A program made the translations under genes and the position numbers. This document shows, one piece after another, positions 11,582-23,982 of a stretch of DNA of 64,000 nt. The stretch's first letter is position 1, and each line of letters starts with the position of its first letter. The stretch lies in the NCBI GenBank assembly GCA_039000515.1, contig JBCFYV010000024.1:40856533-40920532 (forward strand), read 5' to 3'. The DNA comes from Timema cristinae (lineage: Eukaryota > Arthropoda > Insecta > Phasmatodea > Timematidae). Below the pieces are notes generated by a model that saw only the letters and a list, made by a program, of their open reading frames with translations, was not told the origin of the DNA and searched no databases.

Positions 11582-12046
11582 ATTTATCAAGTTTATAGCA
11601 GTTTGAAGTTCACTAAAATCTATATATCCTGGAGAACATGACCTCAACTTCTCTCTCTAAAACACCTAAAGGTCCATGGGGAGAAGTAAGAATATTTCTC
11701 CCCTTCTGTCGACCAAACTAGATCTATCCTTGGGGATGTTTTGGAAGGGATAGTAATGTTATTTGGCCGCAAGGGTTGGTAGAACTCTTCGGCGAGGGGT
11801 GTGGGGTTCTGCCACGTGGAGTTCCCCCTCTCTCCCTTTGCCTTTACTCTCCTCCAGTTTCCAGGGAGACTAGTCAGGACATTCACCTCGACCCACCCCT
11901 TCTAACTCACCCCTCTCACACTTTACCAACAGATCCTTCTTTGCATCCTTTCGTCCTTATACCTTCATAACTCGCAACAAGGTCGACCACCTTGTTTAGT
12001 GGCAACTCGTCTAGTTGGTCAACTTACTTGTAACTTGTTTTTTTTA
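11582..12046. other. No gene recognised; C/T-rich patch
   Basis: A richer stretch (11680-11970) has open frames on both strands with low-complexity Pro/Ser/Leu composition. It has no conserved motif and no good splice context, so I do not call it coding. Confidence 0.4.
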
Positions 12047-12293
12047 TTAACACTGCTTCTTACTACCCGTTCGGGTTGTATTTCTATGTAATAATTACAC
12101 TAATGGGTTAGGGATTAGGACGGTTTAATTTAGAGGAACTTCACCCATATTTACGCGGAGGAAAAGTGAAAAACTATTTAGGTAAAACCACCCTCAGTGC
12201 AACCGACCGGGATTGAACCCCGATCACCCCGTCTTCGGAAGCCTTTTCCGACACGAGAGTAGCACGTTTGACCACGTGGCCACCTAAGCGGTT
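12047..12293 (-). mobile_element. SINE-1b, complete
   Basis: In plus orientation it runs from the tail ACACTGCTTCTTACTACCCG to the head GTGGCCACCTAAGCGG, with TGAACCCCGATCACCCCG at the B-box side. Confidence 0.85.
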
Positions 12294-12388
12294 AACATGT
12301 AACTCTTGTATATACCATGTGTGCTTTATTTTAAACGTTTAATAAAATTGAGACTCGCTGAGGTGAATGTGCAGATAAATTATTATGA

Positions 12389-12525
12389 TTAGCACCGCGA
12401 CTTACTACCCATTCAGGCGATACGCACTTATGGTAGGGTGATTATGAGATGCAGTGGAGGATCTACAATTTCAACGTGGAATCCGAACCACGGTGGAGGT
12501 TGTGCATTCGTAACGTGCAGATAAA
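12389..12525 (-). mobile_element. SINE-2, 5'-truncated
   Basis: The tail (TAGCACCGCGACTTACTACC) and part of the body (GTGGAATCCGAACCACGG) are present. It ends near GTAACGTGCAG, without the head. Confidence 0.75.
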
Positions 12526-12644
12526 GGCATTGAACTCGTACTGTCTTGGTTTACGGTGACGCAGAGGTCGGGGCTTTAAGTTTGAAGGAAAGCGAGCTAA
12601 TGCTTTGGCAGCTTTGACAACAATATACCTAAATCTGACAAAAA

Positions 12645-12928
12645 ATTATTATTATTATTATTAGCACCGCGTCTTACTACCCGTTCGGGTTATACGCACT
12701 TACGCTAATGAGTAATGGTAGGGTGATTGTGAGATGAAAATGGAGAACCTACTGTTTAACGTGGAATCCGAACCACGGTGGAGACCTGGCATTCCTCACA
12801 TTCACAAGATGTCTTGTCAGAGGTGAAGGAAGGGTTTGGTAATCAGATAAATCTGTGCCGGGACCGAGGATTGAACCCCGGCCGCCAGCATAGAAGTCTG
12901 AACCTTACCCCTAGACCACCAGGTCACC
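12645..12928 (-). mobile_element. SINE-2, complete
   Basis: Complete minus-strand copy with (ATT)n, tail, body and head (ACCCCTAGACCACCAGGTCACC in inverse orientation). CTGACAAAAA before and CTGACAGAAAA after may be the target duplication. Confidence 0.88.
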
Positions 12929-13093
12929 CTGACAGAAAAGCTAATTGATTTATTTTCACGTGTTTCTAATTGAAGTAATGCTATCTGCAGCTGTCATTTT
13001 GAATAGATCATTTTATTACCGATAAAACAATTACTACTTAGCAAAATGTTAATGTTGACCACAGTGATAAATGTCTGTATTTGCGTGTTTTTT

Positions 13094-13337
13094 TAATCAC
13101 CGCTTCTTACTACCTGTTTATTCTATACACATGTATTAATTACGCTAATGAGTTAAGGATGAGGAAGGTTATATTTAGAAGAAGTGTGCCCGCATTTTCA
13201 TGGAGGAAGAATGGAAAACCATTTAGGAAAAATCACTCTTAGTACATCCGACTGGAATTTGAGCCTATATCTCACTGTCAACGGCAGTTTAGTCGATTGC
13301 GTAGCGCCTTAGATCATGCGGCCACCGAATCGGGTCA
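13094..13337 (-). mobile_element. SINE-1b, complete
   Basis: In plus orientation the tail AATCACCGCTTCTTACTACC, body and head CATGCGGCCACCGAATCGGG are all recognisable. Confidence 0.82.
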
Positions 13338-13550
13338 TACGCATTTAATTACACAACTGGGCTGGAAATGAAGAAGGTAGAGTTTTAGAAATAAGTGTAT
13401 CCCTATTTACTTTTAAGATAGAAAAACCCACCCTTAGTAAATAGGTCTGGGTTTCAAACCTTGGCCTCCCATTTCTGTTAAACCAGATTAGATGAATTTG
13501 ACATTTAGTCTGCGTGCTAAACCAGTGCGTTTATACCATTGCATGGCCTT
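13338..13550 (-). mobile_element. Decayed SINE-1b
   Basis: It directly follows the previous copy and keeps the order of the body (GAAAAACCCACCCTTAGTAA, GGTTTCAAACCTTGGCCTCC). Its head is scarcely readable. The preceding copy may have inserted into its tail. Confidence 0.45.
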
Positions 13551-14035
13551 TAGAAGAACCTTTAATATTATGTAAAATAATAAGAGTTAATTAGCAAACA
13601 TTGACAAAAGGTCATTACAAAATATCCTACATCCGTCAAAGTTGAAATCGTCTGTTAGAAGTTGCATAACACCTAGTTTGTCGCATGAATAGATTAAAGT
13701 AATTCCTACCAGTGGCGTGGTGTAAATTATTGCTAAGGTGAGCATAACTTGTTAAAACTACCCGTGATTTGGTTTTACCCACTCGATCCCCATTTTAACG
13801 ATCGTACGTCATATTCTCTGCTCTAAATACCTCACATGGGAAATGTAGCTACGTTGATATCTGACCAATCAGTGCTGAGTGATGAGAACAATTCAAAGGA
13901 AAAGTTTAAATTAGCTTTGACTAACCTGGCAACAATCCACGACACTTCACTGAGTTTTAGTAATTGTATCAATTTTATGAACATATTCGTTTTATAGTGA
14001 AGTGACCATATTTGTCAACATTAAACAACTTCTGT
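13551..14035. other. No gene recognised
   Basis: Mixed-composition sequence without open frames longer than chance, and no repeats recognised within the window. Confidence 0.4.
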
Positions 14036-14170
14036 TATCCACTTCGGTGGTCACATAATCTAAGGCACTACGCTCACAGTAGACTAGACTACCGATAATC
14101 GGGAGAACGAGGTTTTAATCTCAGTCGGGTGTACTTTTTTTCCCCCAAAGTGGTTTTCCACTCGTATAAA
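14036..14170 (+). mobile_element. SINE-1b, 3'-truncated
   Basis: The head CCACTTCGGTGGTCACATAA, the variable arm with CTAGACTACCGATAATC, and the body up to GTGGTTTTCCACTCGTA are present. The tail is absent. Confidence 0.7.
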
Positions 14171-14285
14171 AAAATTGACCTTTTCTCGCGTACCCTATAT
14201 GCATCTTGTATCCATAGCATTTATCTCCGTTTAACATATCCTGGGTTTAGCAAACTAAAGAATAAAAATAACAAAGACTATACAG

Positions 14286-14545
14286 TTTAGGGGCATCCAA
14301 AAACCACGTAATGACTTTTTATTAACTTTTTGATCTTTCTTCCATGTAGCACCAAATACACATTTTAGACTGGCCTTTGTTAGGTAACTTTTTACATCAA
14401 GAGTGAATGTCATTATTTCATAGTGAGCTTTTTTGTGACACTAAAAGAGGGATTAAGATTTAGTACTACTCAAAATCTCGTTTAAGTCCTAAATATAAAT
14501 GATTTTTTTGACAACATAATTTAGATATTGAAAAAAAAACTAACA
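14286..14545 (+). mobile_element. Inverted-repeat element F, left part
   Basis: The end GGGGCATCCAAAAACCACGT is the inverse of the right ends at about 39955 and 45230 (CAGCGTTACGTG...). Internal TAACTTTTTACATCAAGAG also occurs at 45005. The right end is missing. Confidence 0.5.
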
Positions 14546-14665
14546 TAATTTCACCAGCTGTTCTCTATCAGTGTGAAACATGGGCTCTTGCCTTTAATGA
14601 CGACAATAATTTATTGTGTTCGAAAACAAGTTGCTTAGGAAGATATTTGGTCCAAATATTAAGGA

Positions 14666-14668
<3 letters not shown>
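14546..14668 (+). pseudogene. Reverse-transcriptase C-terminal fragment of a LINE
   Basis: In two frames this reads YQCETWALA and then VFENKLLRKIFGPNIKED. Insect non-LTR retrotransposons have closely similar words (GCETWTL ... ENKVLRKIFGP) just after the reverse transcriptase domain. It breaks off into a (TA)n run. Non-functional. Confidence 0.7.

Positions 14669-14719
<51 letters not shown>
14669..14719. repeat. (TA)n microsatellite
   Basis: About 50 bp of TA repeats follow the LINE fragment directly. Confidence 0.95.
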
Positions 14720-14725
<6 letters not shown>

Positions 14726-15425
14726 TTTTTTTTTATCCTCGCGGGTTTTGTTTCCTCGCTTTTTTTTTTATCTTACCCACCTGCTGACCCTTTGTGGCAC
14801 GCCACACCGTTTAGTAAAACACTGATACACTGATTAGACATGACAGACCATGACGTACGTCAAGTTGACCCGACGCACAGAGAACAATAGATGTGTATTG
14901 ACAAATTTTGATTTCAAACATGTGGAGGGCCAATTTGGACATCAATCATGCCAGCCACATTAAAATAGTTGCCACAGGTGTAATTTAATAGCAAAAAATA
15001 TCTGGCACAAATGAACACAAGCGGAGGGGGAAAAAAATGGCTTAGTCAAAAATAAGATAGGACGTTTGAACAAATATGGCGGGACAGATTGAAATCAAGT
15101 TAGCCCACCACATTAAAAACGTTATAGCTTGAGTAATTTTATTTAATAGCACAAACACTTAATTTTGGGCACATATAAGCCCAATGACTGGACATATGAC
15201 TGCATGAATTTTAAATTATTTTAAGAATGGGGTGTGCCAGCTTGATGTACGTAGATTTGCCCCCCACCCTCCTTTCCCCCCCCTCACGACAGCTTTACTG
15301 ATGACCCCATGAAGTGTCTTAATTACATACAAATGTCGTTATCAAACCATCAATATGAAATGGAATGAGCCCAGTCAGTCAAAAAATCTAAACTTAAATT
15401 ATCGATACAAATCTAATGTAAAGCT
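14720..15425. other. No gene; degenerate ~135-bp duplication
   Basis: 14920-15040 and 15060-15200 share an order of words (CACATTAAAA..GTT, TAATTTAATAGCA / TTTATTTAATAGCA, GGCACA..). This suggests a decayed tandem duplication. A C-rich run at 15260-15292 is the only other mark. Confidence 0.4.
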
Positions 15426-15771
15426 ACCCGCCTCGGTGGAGTAGTTGGCTAACGAACGCTATTGCTTGTTTCGTGTTCAGCTAGACTACCGAGTATGGCG
15501 AGCTCAATGTTAAAATCTCGCTCGGGTGAACTGGGGGTGGTTTTCCCCCCAAACTGGTTTCCCCCCCAAACTGGTTTTTCTCCCAAACTGGTTTTTCCCC
15601 CAAACTGGTTTTTCCCCAAACTGGTTTTTCCCCCAAACTGGGTTTCCACTCTCCTTCCACGCAAATGTGGGTTCACTTCCTCTCTATTCAACCTTCCCAA
15701 TTCCTAACCCATTAGTGTAATTAGTACACAACCGTATAACTTTAAAGGGCAGTAATACATGGTGGTAAATT
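15426..15771 (+). mobile_element. SINE-1a with an internal minisatellite
   Basis: The head and tail are recognisable (CCCGCCTCGGTGGAGTAGTT; ATTAGTGTAATTAGTAC). In the body the usual single TTTTTCCTAAATGG has become six C-rich copies ending AAACTGG (15538-15643), which lengthens the element by about 80 bp. Confidence 0.85.
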
Positions 15772-16423
15772 AAAATTAAAAAATAAATAACATATCTCGT
15801 ACATGCGCCGATAAAGTTCTCCTCCTGTAGTTGTTCCTCTGAGGTTGGTACATTGCCCTAGTTTTGTTCGGAGGGTGGGGGGAGGGGGGTGGTTTGGAGT
15901 GGGTGCAGCTTGGTGTTTGCAAGGGGACTTTGGTTGAAGGGGTGAGTTCCTGAGAAGGGTGGCCTCTATTTGACACGTGCCTAGGGAATAGAAAGGGCTG
16001 GGTTGGGAAGTGGGTAGGTGGGATAGAGTGGAAGGGCTCAGGTAAACTCTAGAGGGTGGAATGGACTCTCAACGATGCTCCAAGTGGTGGATGTAGGAAC
16101 CGACAGGACAGGTTGACATAGCAACTTTTTTTATAATCGAATAATAATCTTAGATTATAAATATATTTAGAGTCATTCTTTATTAAGAGGTCTCATTCGA
16201 TAACAATCCAGGTAATAAACAAAAAATATATTATTTATTTATTGATAAACATCGATGAATTTAAATAAATTTGGTATATAGACTATATTTTTAAAACTTT
16301 ACAATCCATCTTATCAACATATTTTAAATACTGAATGTAGTGCATGCATTTCAGTTTGCAATCCATTGATTAAGAGTCTTAAGATCGATTAATGGATATT
16401 TTAAAATACAAATTAGTCAAATG
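15772..16423. other. No gene recognised; G-rich patch
   Basis: 15865-16060 is G-rich on the plus strand (GGAGGGTGGGGGGAGGGG); the rest is AT-rich. The minus-strand frame here is low-complexity Pro/Ser/Thr and not convincing. Confidence 0.4.
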
Positions 16424-16742
16424 GGTGGCCTGATGGTCTAGGAGTAAGGTGTCGGACTTCTGTGCTGGGGTCCGCGGTTCAATCCTCGGTCCAGGCACAG
16501 ATTTATCTGATTACCAAACCCTTACTTTTCCTCTAACAAGACGTGTATTAATCACAACTTGTGAATGTGAGGAATGCCAGGCCTCCACCGTGGTTCGGAT
16601 TCCACATTAAACTGTAGGTCCTCCATTTAATCTCACAATCACCTTAGCATTACACATTAGCGTAAGTGCGTATAACCCGAACGGGTAGTAAGACGTGGTG
16701 CTAATAATAATAATAATAATTATTATTATTATTATTATTATT
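16424..16742 (+). mobile_element. SINE-2, complete
   Basis: Head GGTGGCCTGATGGTCTAGG, B-box-like GGTTCAATCCTCGG, body and shared tail, then (TAA)n turning into (TTA)n. Compared with other copies it has about a dozen extra bases near ACGTGTATTAATCACAAC. Confidence 0.88.
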
Positions 16743-17099
16743 CTAAATGTTATGTTAATACATGAATCTAGGAAGTAGGAGAGAGTTTGTGTAATGGCCT
16801 TCTCTTCCATTTACAAACTTAAAAATCTTTAGATAAATCCTCAGCATTGTAAAATCTGTCTTCTTAAACAGTTTGAATAAACTTCATAAAATATTTGAGA
16901 CCTTCTCAAACCTCATAAAATAGCTATAAATTGTTTTTATCAATGCTTTCGTCTATCTACAGTTCAATTTTAATCAAAATAGCCTTGTCTGAAATCTATA
17001 AAAGCCATAGATCTATTTTAAATTATTTATTCATGAGGCGATGTGATCTACAGATGTTAATTTACCTATAGATTATTCTTTATATCCATTACTTTTTCC
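16743..17099. other. No gene recognised
   Basis: AT-rich; nothing assignable. Confidence 0.4.
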
Positions 17100-17236
17100 A
17101 GTCTATTTTTTGGGTCAGTTTTTTATTCATGACATATATTTCCCACTACCAGATGGCTAGGTCTGTCATAGCTTCGTATGCCTTGTAATCTAACTTAAGA
17201 TTAGAAAAAACACAACATCCAGTCCCCGGCGTTTAT
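17100..17236 (-). mobile_element. SINE-4, 3' part
   Basis: The reverse complement GGGGACTGGATGTTGTG ... CTAGTGGGAAATATATG... matches 19370-19478 on the plus strand, including CATGAATAAAAAAC. The tRNA-like head is absent. Confidence 0.65.
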
Positions 17237-17556
17237 TTATCAAATTGAAAGGCTTAACTCATATTTGCCTAGATATTATTTATCAATACCCCAATTTTTA
17301 CAGCAAGAAATGTCTTTTTTTTATTTAATATAAACGTTTTATTTTGTCAATAGTTCAAGCAAAGATTTTGATGTATTTAATTTGATTTATATTTTATTTT
17401 ACATTATCTAATGCAATATATGTGTACAAATATATTTATGTACAGGATGGTCCTAAACTCACTGCCCATACTTAAACTATATCATCTGTGGGCAGAGAGA
17501 AACAGAAAACTTAGTAAAAAAAATTGTCCGGAAAAGCGGTTTTTCTAAATAATATA
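17237..17556. other. No gene recognised; AT-rich
   Basis: Nothing supported beyond AT-rich sequence. Confidence 0.4.
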
Positions 17557-17819
<263 letters not shown>

Positions 17820-17835
17820 TAATATATATATATAT

Positions 17836-17960
17836 ACATTAGAGATGCGACGCTTTAATCCCTTGAATTCTATGGTGTTCGAGAGATTCGAGATACGTAA
17901 AAATTTCATAGAAGCATCTCGAATACTATATGAATACCTTGACCTTATAAAACAAATTCA
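17836..17960 (+). repeat. Interspersed repeat G, copy 1
   Basis: TAGAGATGCGACGCTTTAATC, then GTTCGAGAGATTCGAGAT, resembles 33444-33520 (TAGAGATGTGCCCTGAAATC, GTTCGAGATTCGAGA). Probably a small DNA element; ends not defined. Confidence 0.45.
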
Positions 17961-18808
17961 GCGATTGGTAGAAGGAATTGTATAAACTTGTATATCTGGA
18001 AGGATAACAAAAAAAGGAACCAAAATGTAGGCATATTAATATAGTTAATTTAAAAAAATAGTGTTATTTTTGTTATTTATGACGTAATAGATATGTTATG
18101 AGCATGGTGTGATGTATACGCAGAGTTCTGACATTTTTAAATTACTTGCCCTTGTGAACGAACATGAAATTGGAATTTTAAAATTTTGATTCGTTTGTTT
18201 TAATTGATTAAAACCGAGATCGATGCAAAACATTATTAATAAAATAAATAGTTTGTTTGTCTGGCATGATCATTTTGTGATATCTACCTCAAGAAGAGAG
18301 CTACAATTTAAAAAATAAGTAGCGCCTATTCATGAAAAAATGAATCTTGAATTTTTAAAATTTTGATAATATTTTATATATATATTTAAAACCTGGTCGG
18401 AATCAAAGCAATCTAAAACATAACGTCTCCCGGGCAACGTCAGATACTTCAATTATCAATTTATATTTAAGTTAAAATTTATTGTTTATCTCTCTTCCCC
18501 TTCCAAAATACTCTTTATAATGGCGGACATCTGTTTGAGAAGAATGCCCCTAGATCTGGGAGAGGTTGAAGACGCTCTTGATTCTAGTTGTGTTTGACCT
18601 TTAACATTCGAGCTCCCCCTCCTTGACAACGAACTCCGGTGCGTATAGGGCAAACCCAACGCAATTTTCCGTCAAAAGGGCAGGGGGTTGTGGTAGATCA
18701 AGCTCATAGAACCAGGCTCATTTAGCACAGTGTTTCGTGGCGGCAAATTAGGTGAGCTGTGCGGTCACAGAACAGAATGCCACAAATCGCTGTTCAATAA
18801 GAAAACCT
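17961..18808. other. No gene proven
   Basis: AT-rich up to 18480, then a mixed stretch with ATGGCGGACATC and a donor-like TTAG|GTGAGC at 18750. Neither has a supporting partner site, so I make no exon call. Confidence 0.35.
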
Positions 18809-19062
18809 CCCGCTTCCGTGGCCACGTGGTCTAAAGCGCTACTCTTTCAGAAGACTAGACTAACGATGACGGGGAGATCAAGTTTCGATTCTCGGTCGGG
18901 TGTACTTAGTGTAGTTTTCCAAAATGGTTTTACACTCTCCCTTTACGCAAACGCTGGTACATCTACTCTGAATAGAACCTCTCTAATCCTTCAAACCCCT
19001 AGCATAATTAGTACTTAAGGGTATAACCTGAACGGGTAGTAAGACGCAGTGCTTTAAAAAAA
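18809..19062 (+). mobile_element. SINE-1b, complete
   Basis: Head CCGTGGCCACGTGGTCTAAA, B-box-like GTTTCGATTCTCGG, body, and tail TGAACGGGTAGTAAGACGC, followed by an A run. Confidence 0.88.
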
Positions 19063-19231
19063 CGAATGAAGTTGGTACGAGTGTTATCCGTGCGTCTAAC
19101 GCATTTATTACTTGTACATACCAATATTTTTTATAAATCTGACAGAATCAAACACTTTCGCGTCAAGTCAGAATTATGGTTTACCCTAATTACTTTTGGT
19201 TTGAACGAAATGTTTCCAATATTGTCAAATA

Positions 19232-19479
19232 TCCAACACTTAGTTCAGTCGACAGCTTGTCCGCTTACTGAGCTAAGGGTCCCGGGTTCGATTCCTCGCA
19301 TGGTCGAAAAATTTATAATTGGTGATATGTGGGTTTCGCCTTTCACAGTGGTGAATTAACGGCTGGGGACTGGATGTTGTGGCTGTCCTAGTCTTATGTT
19401 AAATTACAGGGCATATAAAACTACGACATGCCTATCAAGCCGCTAGTGGGAAATATATGGCATGAATAAAAAACAAGGT
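19232..19479 (+). mobile_element. SINE-4, complete or nearly so
   Basis: A tRNA-like head (TTAGTTCAGTCGACAGC, B box GGGTTCGATTCC) is followed by a tail domain GGCTGGGGACTGGATGTTG ... AGTGGGAAATATATGGCATG ending AATAAAAAAC. A second copy of the tail lies at 17100-17236 on the other strand, so this is an interspersed family unrelated to SINE-1/2. Confidence 0.65.
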
Positions 19480-19775
19480 GACCTGGCGGTCCAGGGGTAA
19501 GGCGTCGGACTTAGATGCTGGGGTCCGGGGTTTAATCCTCGGTCCCGGCACAGATTTATCTGATTACCAAACCCTTCCTTTACCTCTGACAAGACATCTT
19601 GTGAATGTGTGGAATGCCAGGCCTCGACCGTGGTTCGGATTCCACGTTAAACTGTAGGTCCTTCATTTAATCTCACAATCACCCTACCATTACACATTAG
19701 CGTGTGTATAACCCGAACGGGTAGTAAGACGCAGTTCTAATAATAATAATAATAATAATAATTAATAATAATAAT
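19480..19775 (+). mobile_element. SINE-2, complete, with (TAA)n
   Basis: Head GGTGACCTGGCGGTCCAGG, B-box-like GGTTTAATCCTCGG, body CGTGGTTCGGATTCCACG and the shared tail, then TAA repeats. It directly follows the SINE-4 copy. Confidence 0.9.
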
Positions 19776-22333
19776 TTAATAAGTTTGTTTATTTAGATTG
19801 ATAAGGTGAGAAATTTGTTTCTATGATTATAACTTAATGGTAATTTACTGAAAAACGTATTTTTGAAAATTTTCTTCAAAGCTGTAAAACATGAGATGAG
19901 AAAGTTTGTGCGATTGTGTCATACCATTTATTAAGATTGAATTTATATTAGTATACTTTTATAAATCCATGCTTTGATAAATTTAAATCATATTTTTCAT
20001 TTATAAATATGTCTATTGTCTTCCAGTGGATGCTATTTATGAACGCAGGAACATGAAAATAAAGGAGAATTTCCTAAAATAACAAACATAAATTTATTCA
20101 AAAACGACCATGATGAAGTTTGTGTTACTTATTTTCAACGATTTTTTACTTTTTATATAATTTGGTAGTATAAACTAAACCATTTTTTAATCCGTCCAAA
20201 TTAAAAGATTTATTGTTAACAGATAATATTCTATTTATTTTAACTAGACCAATTCCTACTAAAATATTCAATATTTACAAATTAGTAAGTAAAATTAAAA
20301 TGATCCCATTTAAAAACTGCCAAGAAAAATAATTTGTTTTATTAGTACTTTAGAAAAATAATAAATTTTGATACATACCTAATAATAAATAACTATTATT
20401 ATTATAAAAAAATATTTCAATGAAATTTAAAATACAATAACGATATATCACATTAAAAAATTAATGACACTAATAAAACAATTTATTTGTATTTTTCTAT
20501 GGTGTATTAAAAATAATAAAGTAATTAGTAATTTAATTATACATTTGGTCATCTTTAAGATAATACAAAATCTTAATTATTTGTTAATTTTATTATCAAT
20601 TTTTGGAATATTTTAACTAAACTATTTCGAATTATTATTACAAAGTAGCGTGACGCTTCTACTAATATCAGAAAAAGGAATGAGTTCCACGAAGTTGATT
20701 ACGAGAAATTTATGACCTGCGATAAAATTAAAACACTTTGCGTGCACCGGAATTTTGAAAAAAGAAATTAGTTCAAAAGGTAGTTCACTAAAGTCACTCA
20801 AGTATATTAATAGTGTGATAATAATCAACTTGGAATCAACAATAAGTTGGATAGATTTATATTTTAAGAATAGTCACTAAAAACATTATTTATATTGGAT
20901 TAACATTTTTTTAAATATGTAAAGTTGGCGTTTGTGGTTACCACTATAGTAAGGTTACGCCTATTTATTTGTCACTATAAATATACACAAATTATATTTA
21001 ACTAAAATTAAATTTATTAGCGGAAAATTGGGTTGGTTCAGCCCTGTTATTATTAAGAACACGGTAAAAACAGTATCTTACAATAATATAAAAAGTAAAA
21101 TTACTTTATAAATGCATGTTTTATTTGCTTTATATTTCGAATAGAGTTTTTGGGTTTCCCTCTATAATTTTGTTTGTTTTGAATCTGTATGTGCGTTTGT
21201 GTAATTATTTATCTCAAACCACTAAGGTAAATTACATTGATATTTATTTTAAAATGTGATTATCATACTAGTTTTAGGCCTGTATATGACAGGTTAATTT
21301 CAATACTAACCAACCTAACAAAACTTAACCTTCAATTTTTATTGATAAGTGCAGGTAAGCTTAAAAATGTTGAGAAAGCTATATTTTTGACAACTATTAC
21401 TTAAGAGTGGATAAAGTGAAATTTAACTTAATTAATTCTATATTTATCAAACGAATTTCAAAATTGTTTATGAAAATGACACATTTATTTAATTGACCAT
21501 GTCTGAATACGGGATTGGATAGATAGATGTCAACCCTGTCTAACGTTTGATCTTATAGCTAATTAATAGTAACAGAGAAAACCAGTTTAACCGGGAACCG
21601 CCTTCGTCTCAAAACAAACGATATGCCAGAGTCTACAGATGCCAAATTGATTCTTGCTAAGAAACATATTACATCTTACATATGCTACAAACATACATAT
21701 GGCCCTTCCCCCGCTCAATTTTTGTAACCATGTTGTAAAATTTAGATTTCCTATTGTATCTTTATATCCTAAGTACTATCTCAAGGCCAATTTGCAAGAC
21801 TACATGTTACCTGGAAGTATCCTATATGTTTTGACTATCAGTGAATCATGACACAAGTTTTATTTAAAGTCTTGTAGTTGACGAAACGCTTGAGCTAAAT
21901 ACCTCAATTTTGGAAATCTGACTAAAATTGTTGATCTTAATACGGTGTTACAATTTTACATTCCTATAATTCTTTGTCGCTGAGTCAAAAGGGTTGAGGG
22001 GGTGGGGGTGAATGTGACCTAAGTTGTATCGTGTTAAAGGTGTACGCGTTGCTGGAAAACTCTGCTGGTGCACTACCATTCATCTTGATATTTTCAAAGA
22101 ATTTTATTAATTTGTGAATCAAACAGTGTATTATTAATAGATATAATTTTTTTTTATAAAAGTTACCAAAAAAGAGTTGTATTAATCACTAAATAAATTT
22201 AAAATATATATGAAATATTATCAACTAATTTATATAAGGAATAGAATGAGTGATAGTCAAAACATTTACTATAAGAGCCTTTGTAACAAATGGACAAATA
22301 CATTAAAATTAATATGTATTTCATTTAAACCTA
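19776..22333. other. 2.5 kb without recognised features
   Basis: Extremely AT-rich to about 21050, then AT-rich with scattered mixed stretches. No open frame with protein-like composition, and no repeat shared with the rest of the window was recognised. Confidence 0.45.
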
Positions 22334-22580
22334 TAGGGACCTAGTGGTATAGTGGTAAGTTGTCAGAACTCCATGTTATGGGTCTGGGGCTCACATCCCT
22401 GTCCCGGCACAGATGTACCTGATTTCCAAACTATTTTTGACCTCTAGCAAAGTGTGTGCTTTCCCGCTTTGTGAATGTATGGAATGTCAGACCCCCACCG
22501 TGATTCGGAACACACGTTAAACTATAGATCCCCTCTGTTTTCCACCATCTTTTTCACGTATCATCCTACCATCCGAGGTT
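22334..22580 (+). mobile_element. SINE-2, old copy without the shared tail
   Basis: Head GGGACCTAGTGGTATAGTGG and body (GGAATGTCAGACCCCCACCG, GTGATTCGGAACACACG) are clear but diverged. It ends before the ACGGGTAGTAAG tail. Confidence 0.7.
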
Positions 22581-22689
22581 TTTATTACCCTGACTATTCA
22601 ACTCAGTTTCTAACAATTTTAACCCGAGTCCTATTTTTCTTCTAACGTTAATTGTTCACTCCTCTTATATCTCATTCTTTATTTATTTA

Positions 22690-23135
22690 CTAGCCCCCTT
22701 CCCCGTAAAAAAATATTGTAAAGAATCCTGTAAAACAAAGCTTCAAATCATCCATCATGTCAATATAAAAACAAAACTTTTTTTTTTACTGATTTGTTTT
22801 TTAAATACAGTCCTACCATCACTGTATAGCCCCTCCCTCTTTTTATCCTCCCTCCTATTTTCATCCCATTCCTCTTTCCTCACCCCTACCCCCCGCTCCC
22901 TTCACCAACCCCACTTTCCCTTCAACAACTGTTTTTTTCCAACGATTATATAATATACTATCGACATTTTTATGAGGAATAAATTAAATTTTCGAAATAA
23001 AATATAGCCTATGTTACTCACTGATAATGTAGCTTTATATTGGTGAAATAATTTTTAAAATAGGTCCAGTCGTTTTTGAGTTTATCCATTACAAACAAAA
23101 AATCAAATCTTTCCTCTTTATAATATTAGTATAGA
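22690..23135 (-). mobile_element. Non-autonomous Helitron, minus strand
   Basis: In reverse complement it begins TCTATACTAATATTATAAAG, a typical insect Helitron 5' end, then GAGGAAAGATTTGA. It ends GGGGAAGGGGGCTAG. It lies between A and T. The interior is C/T-rich with no open frame. Confidence 0.55.
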
Positions 23136-23899
23136 TTATTTAATCTGGTATTGACTCTTAGTACTATTTAAATCTATGAATAATATAATTCACCTCAATA
23201 GTGTCCCCACCTCAGAGTTGAATTCCTCCATTAGTCAGGAGAGTTGAGGTAAGATAAGGTCAAATGACCAGATTTAGAGCATTAGCCTTACAATCCACAT
23301 TTAATATTATCAAGCTCAGGAATCGATGGTGAAATAGATTACTATACATATAATTTTTATATTATTAAGTTAATATTTTAATAAACTTAGAAGTGATGAT
23401 GATTTTTATTTATTTTAAACATAAAATGAAGGAAAATTAGTTTTTGAAAAGGTTTTGTGAAATGAAAGTTGAATTGATCAATGATGGTATAAAAGTAGGA
23501 TTTTACAAATTGATGATTCGTAGCAGTATATATAAAGTGATTTATTATCTAAGATTACGTGGACCAATTTAATACTAGGTGTCAATCCCTTGAGCGCAAA
23601 TTGTAAGTTTCCCCTAGGGTGGACGAAACCCCTGCGTTATCCCTGGCTGTTGGCATCAGATGAACTAAACTTGAATAATAATTAGGATGGGTCTTATATT
23701 CTTAGTATAAGCTGAAAAATACAAACACTTTGCTCCTTTCTTTTAATTCATGAACGGCTTTTAAAAACATAATTCAGACAAGAAATATAAAATATCGAAA
23801 AATATGTTTCAACAAGATTTTGTACCGTGGTCTAAACTATACGTTAGCACAGTTTCAGCATTCTAGGTTATCCAGGGTCTTCTAGAAGGTATGAAAGCG
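23136..23899. other. No gene recognised
   Basis: AT-rich, no features. Confidence 0.4.
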
Positions 23900-23944
23900 C
23901 TCTCTCTCTCTCTCTCTCTCTTCTCTCTCGCTCTCTCTCTCTTC

Positions 23945-23976
<32 letters not shown>

Positions 23977-23982
23977 AACACA
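23900..23982. repeat. (CT)n-(CA)n microsatellite
   Basis: A compound run of CT repeats with minor interruptions passes into CA repeats. Confidence 0.97.

Noticed and set aside
14616..14825. Frame beginning MFENKLLRKIFGP
   Set aside because: The start is a fossil LINE fragment; the remainder is (TA)n translation, so it is not a gene.
15449..15720. Gly/Lys- and Pro/Phe-rich repetitive open frames
   Set aside because: Generated by the C-rich minisatellite inside a SINE.
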